A stretch of 64,000 bases of DNA from Rhynchopus sp. YZ270_cl-10 (lineage: Eukaryota > Euglenozoa > Diplonemea > Diplonemida > Diplonemidae), in contig OZ037877.1 in assembly GCA_964035575.1 (NCBI GenBank), positions 1,116,001 through 1,180,000 of the forward strand. Direction: 5' to 3'. Shown piece after piece: positions 61,131 to 64,000 of the stretch. The position numbers and the translations under genes were made by a program. The notes under the pieces were generated by a model, which saw nothing but the letters and a program-made list of their open reading frames with translations, did not search any database and was not told the origin of the DNA. The stretch's first letter is position 1, and each line of letters begins with the position of its first letter.

Positions 61131-61660
61131 CAACTGTCTTGGACCCACTTCCACAAATGAAAGGTGCCATCTAGTTTGGCTTCCTGCACCTTGCCTCGGT
61201 AACTCCACGCGGGAAGATACGTAAAGATAGATGCACATGTCTCGTTTGAGATGCTCAGACTGGTGCCAGTGATATGGCTAAACCTCTCTGTGTGGGATTT
61301 TGGGTAGTTAATCTAACTTCTTCTCGTACTACCCCATATTGCTGTCGACATGCCCGAGGGCTCTCTCTTCATCAGTAGGGTAAAACAAACCTTTTTGCCG
61401 ACAAACGCCTTTGCCGTTCTTAGGTGAAATAACGTGGGTTGAGTGGCACTGCGAAAAGGGCATGTTTGCACGACCCTGTGTGACTCATGCATGGTTCTGA
61501 CACCCCAAAAGCGTGTTTCACAGGCCACAGAAATGTGTGTTGACAGACACCTTTCTCTCCGTGCTCAATCAGATCCACACGCCACACACCTGAATAGGCA
61601 GCTGATTACACATCCCCACCCTTTCTCTTCTGCGTCTATATCCAAAAGAGGTGTCTTGTT
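61131..61660. other. Spacer in the WD40 array
   Basis: Begins with the conserved 3' flank of the array. 61450-61530 (CACGACCCTGTGTGACTC...ACACCCCAAAAGCGTGT) resembles 17790-17870 inside a transposon, pointing to an old insertion. No gene. Confidence 0.5.
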
Positions 61661-63025
61661 ATGTTGAAGGGTTTTTCTGTGAGATGTTTGCGCGACAGAA
61701 GGATGATTCGGTTCGGTCGACGCTGGAACACCACACATGTGTCGAGTGAAGTGCCTGCAGCACATCATGTACGCACCGAGGCTGTGCGCAATCTTGCGGG
61801 TTTGCAGGAGGTGGACGTGAATCACGCAGATGAGAACGGGATGACTGCGTTGCACAGGGAAGTGGTGCAGACGCTCATTGATGCAGGGGCAGACATCGAG
61901 GCAAAGGGCAGGCTGAACATGGACATCACAGGACACTTCGAGTCTGCAAGCTGTGTGATAGAAGTGGATGGGAGCGAGACACTTGCACAGGTGAAGGGGA
62001 AGCTTCTTGCGGAGCTTGGCGTGCCACGTGCTCGCCATGTTGGTGTGCGGATGAAAGGCGGTGGCGACATCGGCAACGACGACTTGCGCATCTGCGACAC
62101 GGAGATGGATGAGGGATGTGCCGTTGAGCTGTACTGCACTGGTGCCAACATCACTCCTGGGGTCATTCGAACCTCATATAACGCATACTGGCTCACACTC
62201 TCCCCGTGTGATCGGTACCTTGCAGTAATGTGGAATCATGAGGGGAGTCTGTCCATCTTCGACACGGAAACACATGAGAGTCTGTGCCACTTTTCTGCGA
62301 GGTTGGATTCTTTCCCAGCATTCTCACCTTGCAGTGAGTGGATATCAAGCGTCAACGAGGACACGCAATGTGCTGAAGTTCATGACGTGAAGACAGGTGC
62401 ATTGAAGCACTCCTTTGGAGATGGAGGTCATGAGATCATGACTACGGCATGGTCACCCTGTGGAACAAAGCTGTTGTCGTGCTGCAAAAACAAGGGTTTG
62501 CAGGTGTGGGACATTGCAACAGGCGTTGCTGTGCATGAATGGGGCCACATTGTGGAAAGCGACTGCGTCATGGTTGTGACAGGCGACAGGGTGGCGATGT
62601 GTGGGGAGGACAGCGACCTCCTCACTGTCTGGGACTACACGACAGGAGTGGAGGTGCTTGTTCTTACCTGCCCTTCGACTGTTTTGCATGTGGCACTGTC
62701 ACCAAACCAGCGTTTCATTGCAGCGTGTTGCGACAAATGTGTGCGTGTGTGGAACATCAAAACAGGCGAATGTGTATTTGAAGACGTTTCAGAAACCCAC
62801 CGGGTTGATCTTGCTGTGTCCAACGACACTGTTGCTGTCTACTCCGTATCGGACCTTGGCTCCTGTTATGTTTTGAGCTCGTGGTCCATCTCAACAGGGG
62901 AACAACGATTGCATCGTGAATTTGAACGGAAGGAGCATTCTAGCTCTTACGGTGTTGCGATCAGCAGCTGTGGTGGTGTGGTGATGTACGGCAGGGATGA
63001 GGGTATTGAGATTGTTGACATCTGA
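61661..63025 (+). CDS. Ankyrin-ubiquitin-like-WD40 protein, copy D, 454 aa
   Basis: In frame with, and upstream of, the MDITGHFES start (61919) lies an 86-residue extension with an ankyrin-like segment (DVNHADENGMTALHREVV, QTLIDAGADIEAKG). The repeat lacks about a dozen residues between TALH and EVVQTL, so the ankyrin part is shortened. Ubiquitin-like and WD40 parts follow as in B and C. It may preserve the ancestral order ANK-UBL-WD40, or be a chance fusion with an ankyrin gene fragment. Initiation at 61661 is inferred. Confidence 0.75.
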   Translation: MLKGFSVRCLRDRRMIRFGRRWNTTHVSSEVPAAHHVRTEAVRNLAGLQEVDVNHADENGMTALHREVVQTLIDAGADIEAKGRLNMDITGHFESASCVIEVDGSETLAQVKGKLLAELGVPRARHVGVRMKGGGDIGNDDLRICDTEMDEGCAVELYCTGANITPGVIRTSYNAYWLTLSPCDRYLAVMWNHEGSLSIFDTETHESLCHFSARLDSFPAFSPCSEWISSVNEDTQCAEVHDVKTGALKHSFGDGGHEIMTTAWSPCGTKLLSCCKNKGLQVWDIATGVAVHEWGHIVESDCVMVVTGDRVAMCGEDSDLLTVWDYTTGVEVLVLTCPSTVLHVALSPNQRFIAACCDKCVRVWNIKTGECVFEDVSETHRVDLAVSNDTVAVYSVSDLGSCYVLSSWSISTGEQRLHREFERKEHSSSYGVAISSCGGVVMYGRDEGIEIVDI

Positions 63026-64000
63026 CAACTGTCTTGGACCCACTTCCACAAATGTAAGGTGCCATCTTCACTGCCGTTCCTGCACCTTGCCTGGTTAGGG
63101 TAGGCACATTTTTTTTTTTTTTGTTTAATGCTCGGCAGGGCTTCCGCTTGGTTTTTGGTCTCAAAATTTGGTCCCCCCGCTTTCTCCGAGCCGTCGCGCG
63201 CGCTTCGCGCGCGCGACTCCCTGCAACCACAGGAAGGAGGGGAGGGCGCCGCAGGCGAAAAAAAAATTGCCACGATTCGCAGTTTTGCCAACGTGCTTTT
63301 GTTTTAATGAAGACAGCAAGAGCGCCGCAGGCGCACGGTACGCTACTTTTGCCCTATTTTCTTTGGCTTGTGAAGGTGGTGGAGGCTGAACGGCTTGCGA
63401 AGGAAGCTGAGACGGTGACGGTGTTTGTTGGGTAGGTGCAGACAATTTGAAGAGTTGTGCAAAACCTTGGGACTGCATTTGATTGTGTGCACTAGTGATA
63501 AACAATTCAGCGCCGCAGGCGCACGGTACGCTACGTCCTTTTTTTTCTCCTCCTTTTTCTGTCTTCTTTGGACTCATCGAACCGATTGCTGCTCACGAAC
63601 GGGTCACAGGTGCATATGAAACCGTGCGTCGCACCGTACGACCCAGTGTCTGCCTCAGTGTGCTGCATTTTTTTTTTTTTTTTTTTTTTTTTTTTGCGAT
63701 TCCCAAAATTTGGTCCCCCCGGGCGGGGGGACCAAAAGCCTACGCGGAAACCCTGCTCGGTCGGGTCCCAAAAAGTTCCGCGCGCGCGCGCAGAAAAAAA
63801 CACACAAAGAAAAAAAAAAAAAACACTCACACAGAGACACAGCAAAAATAAAACATCGAAGCCAGGCTGTTTTCTAATTCTGGAAATTTTCCGGAAAATT
63901 CCGACATCCGGAAGCAATTTTTTTCCTTGAAAAAACAGTGGGTTTTCAGCCCAAACATGCCGCGATAGGCATTTCCAGAATCCGCTCGTTCTGTGGTGGG
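63026..64000. other. Dispersed repeats at the window end
   Basis: Conserved array 3' flank to about 63075, then a T-run and a partial copy of the GCGCGCGCTTCGCGCGCG palindrome repeat (63190-63225). Two GCGCCGCAGGCGCACGGT units follow (63315, 63510), then poly-T, a CCCCCCGGGCGGGGGG palindrome (63715) and a piece like 6850-6890 at the end. No gene. Confidence 0.6.

Overview
This window is nuclear DNA from an intron-containing eukaryote, most likely a free-living protist. The genetic code is standard (TAA, TAG and TGA all end genes). Introns are GT-AG with a GTATG-type donor, and the genes include PCNA, SEC22, prefoldin subunit 1 and a Y-box-like cold-shock protein. Exons are GC-rich; the rest is AT-rich, full of homopolymer runs, hairpins and nested transposons. 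A fornicate such as Kipferlia would fit, but nothing here proves the species.

Layout. 1-4.9 kb: two intronless genes for low-complexity proteins. 4.9-14.3 kb: no recognisable gene, but clusters of short hairpin repeats, MITEs and a 2.97 kb terminal-inverted-repeat (TIR) element with a TGAATA target duplication. 14.3-15.9 kb: a four-exon cold-shock-domain gene. 16.2-21.4 kb: a nest of TIR elements carrying an OTU-like/zinc-finger gene and a decayed tyrosine-recombinase relic. 22.3-28.2 kb: two 1,576-bp TIR repeats around an intact hAT transposon, all inserted in poly-G. 28.2-36 kb: more nested foldback elements and an 8-bp satellite. 36.7-37.3 kb: a two-exon gene with an 11-nt first exon. 38.8-45.7 kb: SEC22, whose first intron contains a LINE with two same-frame ORFs separated by one UGA. 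47-48.6 kb: PCNA with an unusual insert. 51.3-52.0 kb: PFDN1. 53.6-55.2 kb: a membrane-anchored sulfatase. 56.6-63.0 kb: a tandem array of ubiquitin-like/WD40 genes, one fused to an ankyrin segment. The last kilobase is dispersed repeats.

Two results stand out. First, PCNA lacks the lysine equivalent to K164, the usual ubiquitin/SUMO site, and has gained a charged insert of about 90 residues with six SUMO-consensus motifs shortly after that position. Second, a set of short repeats, each a small hairpin followed by a TTCAAC/TTCATC-type tail and a T-run, recurs across the window. They sit in most introns that could be mapped, often 30-80 nt upstream of the 3' splice site, and several families show compensatory stem changes. 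They look like Pol III-derived or introner-like elements.

The host genes do not form a pathway; they are ordinary housekeeping genes separated by repeat-rich DNA. Exon structures were assigned by eye from reading frame, splice-site motifs and homology remembered from the protein families; no alignment was run.
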